Assembly: GCA_903860855.1 (NCBI GenBank)
Contig: CAIOSF010000053.1
Location: 1 to 7,081, forward strand
From: an uncultured Alphaproteobacteria bacterium
Lineage (GTDB): Bacteria > Pseudomonadota > Alphaproteobacteria > Rickettsiales > Midichloriaceae
DNA: 7,081 nucleotides
Direction: 5' to 3'
Numbering within the stretch: position 1 is the stretch's first letter; each line of letters starts with the position of its first letter. A program made the translations under genes and the position numbers. Shown here one piece after another: positions 5,777-7,081 of this stretch. A model generated the notes under the pieces. It saw only the letters and a list, made by a program, of their open reading frames with translations. It was not told where the DNA came from and did no database searches.

Positions 5777-5945
5777 ATGGAAAGAGAGCAATGCGACTGC
5801 ACTCTTTAGTGCAATAGAGTTTGTAGAACTAGAACAAACCAATGTAAATAGCATTAGATACTGTTTATCAAAAGATATCTTAGATTTGACCTCATGTAAT
5901 AAAAGGCATACAATTCCCGTGCGTGTATTCAAATTTGTTTTTTAG
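5777..5945 (+). other. Short RBS-led frame and possible frameshifted small gene upstream of flgD
   Basis: AAGGAG (5762-5767) stands 9 nt before an ATG at 5777 that encodes only ten residues (MEREQCDCTL, stop TAG 5807-5809). One base over, the strand is open for 55 codons from 5778 to TAG 5943-5945, containing ATALFSAIEFVELEQTN. A single extra base after codon 3-4 would join the two into a small protein of about 58 residues. The stop of the short frame lies in a perfect hairpin (TGCACT-CTTT-AGTGCA, 5798-5813) that competes with ACTCT/AGAGT (5801-5805 and 5816-5820), an arrangement also seen in leader-type attenuators. I do not recognise the protein; the opposite strand is open here too, so coding is doubtful. 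Confidence 0.25.
5886..5914 (+). promoter_or_regulatory. Sigma70-type promoter of flgD
   Basis: TTGACC (5886-5891) and TACAAT (5909-5914), each five of six matches to consensus, are separated by exactly 17 bp. The start would be near 5921, leaving a leader of about 28 nt before the flgD ATG. This is the best promoter in the window. It suggests housekeeping sigma-factor transcription of flgD and no sigma54 or sigma28 control. Confidence 0.6.
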
Positions 5946-5948
5946 TCT

Positions 5949-6923
5949 ATGGTGATGTCTAACTCAAAGCTCGACGGTATCAATAGTGGCATAAGTAGCA
6001 GTCTGCGGGATATTCAGGCCAATGAGAAGAATAAAGCTCAGGCAAGCTTGACCCCAGAGGAGAAAAGTAAACAGGAGATAGATAAGCACGAGAAGATGTT
6101 CTTAAATCTCCTGGCAACAGAGCTAAAAAATCAGACACCTGATAAGCCTGTCGATTCAGGTCAAATGATGCAACAGATCGCACAGATTACCCAACTGAGG
6201 ACTACTCTGCAGCTCAATTCCAAGGTTGAAGAGATTAAGAATGCAATTTCCAGCTCATCCAATCTTCTGAACGCCAGCATGGTGGTTGGCAAGAATGTTG
6301 TCCATGAAGGCGATATAGTTACGGTAGGTGAAAATGCCAAATCCATACCCATATACTATAAGCCTGAGCAGGTGATGGTGGGCCATAAGATTGAGCTTGT
6401 CGTGCTTGATAAAAAGGGTGAGACATTATATAGCAAAGATCTATCTAAATACCAAGTAGGGACAATTAATTCCTTTACCTGGGATGGCAAAGATGCTATG
6501 GGCCGTAAGTTGCCAGAAGGAGAATATAAGTTTGTTGTACGAGCCAAAAACGATAAGGAGCTGAAAGCGAAGGTTTATACGAGCACCCTAGTGAAACAAG
6601 CTATGACCGATGGATCTTTGTGGTTAGTAGATGGTAGACATATACCTTTAAATCAGATTTATGGTATTTCTGATGCTGAACATAAGGGTATTTTACATGG
6701 CATCCCTGCCGATATCGGTGGCAGTCATCTATATGATAGTGCCCTAACATCTAATTATGTAAAATCCCAATTACTTGAACAGGCTAAGCAAACTATCGAT
6801 AGCGAACACAATATTCCCGGCATTGATCCAAAGGGGGGCATTGGTGGTCAGAAGATAACAAAAGAGCAGGTGGCGGCCTTGAATATGGCTGAGTTGGGTA
6901 AGTTGGTAGATCAAATAAGCTAA
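5949..6923 (+). CDS. flgD: Flagellar hook assembly (hook-capping) protein FlgD, C-terminally extended
   Basis: FlgD forms the temporary cap on the growing flagellar hook and guides addition of FlgE subunits outside the cell; it leaves by the flagellar type III system, consistent with no signal peptide. The conserved N-terminal motif is at 50-90: MFLNLLATELKNQ, PDKPVDS, then QQIAQITQL and a terminal asparagine-containing TLQLN. MVVGKNV (111-117) opens the beta domains. The Ig/FnIII-like FlgD core ends with FTWDGKDAMG and LPEGEYKFVVRA (176-199). A Tudor-like strand pair, SLWLVDGRHIPLNQIYGI (223-240), closes the normal protein. Bacterial FlgD is usually about 220-240 residues; this one has 324, with an extra tail from about 241 (HGIPADIGGSHLYD, GIDPKGGIGGQ) rich in glycine and polar residues. 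ATG 5949 or the third codon (5955) could be the start; no clear ribosome binding site precedes either. No other flagellar gene is adjacent; fliK and flgE are the common neighbours elsewhere. Confidence 0.93.
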   Translation: MVMSNSKLDGINSGISSSLRDIQANEKNKAQASLTPEEKSKQEIDKHEKMFLNLLATELKNQTPDKPVDSGQMMQQIAQITQLRTTLQLNSKVEEIKNAISSSSNLLNASMVVGKNVVHEGDIVTVGENAKSIPIYYKPEQVMVGHKIELVVLDKKGETLYSKDLSKYQVGTINSFTWDGKDAMGRKLPEGEYKFVVRAKNDKELKAKVYTSTLVKQAMTDGSLWLVDGRHIPLNQIYGISDAEHKGILHGIPADIGGSHLYDSALTSNYVKSQLLEQAKQTIDSEHNIPGIDPKGGIGGQKITKEQVAALNMAELGKLVDQIS

Positions 6924-7081
6924 TATAATACCCAAATTTAGGCTATTAGCTATTGCATCATGTGATACGCCGTTCTGCGGTGTGTGTATATCTGTCTAGT
7001 CTGTTGGTTTATCTTCGTATCGTTAGACGCAATGTTAACTTTATTATATTATATTAGCTTGAATACACATATAATGGATAA
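6924..7081. other. Non-coding tail after flgD with one hairpin
   Basis: No gene is visible. ATACGCCG (6965-6972) pairs with CGGTGTGT (6978-6985) around TTCTG with two G-U pairs, a moderate hairpin 42 nt past the flgD stop. It lacks a T-run, so it is only a weak terminator candidate. The last 50 bases are very AT-rich and include a TATAAT at 7070-7075 overlapping an ATG at the edge; nothing more can be said from inside the window. Confidence 0.35.

Noticed and set aside
5741..5932. A 63-codon minus-strand frame upstream of flgD
   Set aside because: It begins with TTG, has no ribosome binding site, no recognisable motif, and crosses the good flgD promoter; the region is AT-rich and open on both strands by chance.
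5734..6960. TATTGCATCA repeated at 5734-5743 and 6951-6960 on either side of flgD
   Set aside because: Identical 10-mers are expected many times by chance in 7 kb, and the similarity does not extend.
1..7081. CRISPR arrays, tRNA or rRNA genes, complete insertion sequences, defence systems
   Set aside because: I saw no regularly spaced repeats, no tRNA-like T-arm and cloverleaf, no transposase motifs and no defence-protein motifs on either strand.

Overview
The window reads as a stretch of an AT-rich alphaproteobacterial chromosome, most likely from a host-associated, flagellum-bearing lineage such as Rickettsiales (Midichloriaceae-like) or Holosporales. The reasons are an alphaproteobacterial-style MurD (GG-x-AKE-type motif in its C-terminal domain), a lone hook-capping gene flgD, a possible effector-type alpha/beta hydrolase, and at least two genes decaying by frameshift among four intact ones. 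The placement is inference; no marker gene here fixes the taxon.

Layout from left to right: (1) Positions 1-748, plus strand, hold the 3' part of a phage terminase large subunit that is frameshifted in its nuclease domain and then cut short, so it is a prophage relic. (2) Positions 827-1660, minus strand, hold an intact class I glutamine amidotransferase-like hydrolase (peptidase C26, PuuD-like). (3) Positions 1661-1897 are an intergenic stretch with an unexpectedly GC-rich core, a degenerate-looking open frame and several palindromes. (4) Positions 1898-3142, minus strand, hold an alpha/beta hydrolase whose nucleophile elbow carries cysteine instead of serine. (5) Positions 3338-4966, plus strand and divergent from the hydrolase, hold murD, the cytoplasmic D-glutamate-adding ligase of peptidoglycan synthesis, enlarged by several insertions. 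(6) Positions 5028-5678, minus strand and convergent with murD, hold a small glycine-rich membrane-type protein broken by three single-base shifts. (7) Positions 5679-5948 are a divergent regulatory region with back-to-back palindromes, a tiny ribosome-binding-site-led frame and a good sigma70-type promoter. (8) Positions 5949-6923, plus strand, hold flgD with a C-terminal extension of about 80 residues. (9) Positions 6924-7081 are non-coding.

The genes do not form one operon. Strand switches occur at almost every boundary, and no gene is tightly coupled to its neighbour. MurD and FlgD are housekeeping and motility genes separated from their usual clusters (no ftsW after murD; no other flagellar gene beside flgD). 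This fits a reduced, rearranged genome. No CRISPR array, tRNA, rRNA, complete insertion sequence or defence system was found. The best candidates for something new are the cysteine-elbow hydrolase, the GC-rich element upstream of the amidotransferase, and the shattered glycine-rich gene with its palindromic control region.
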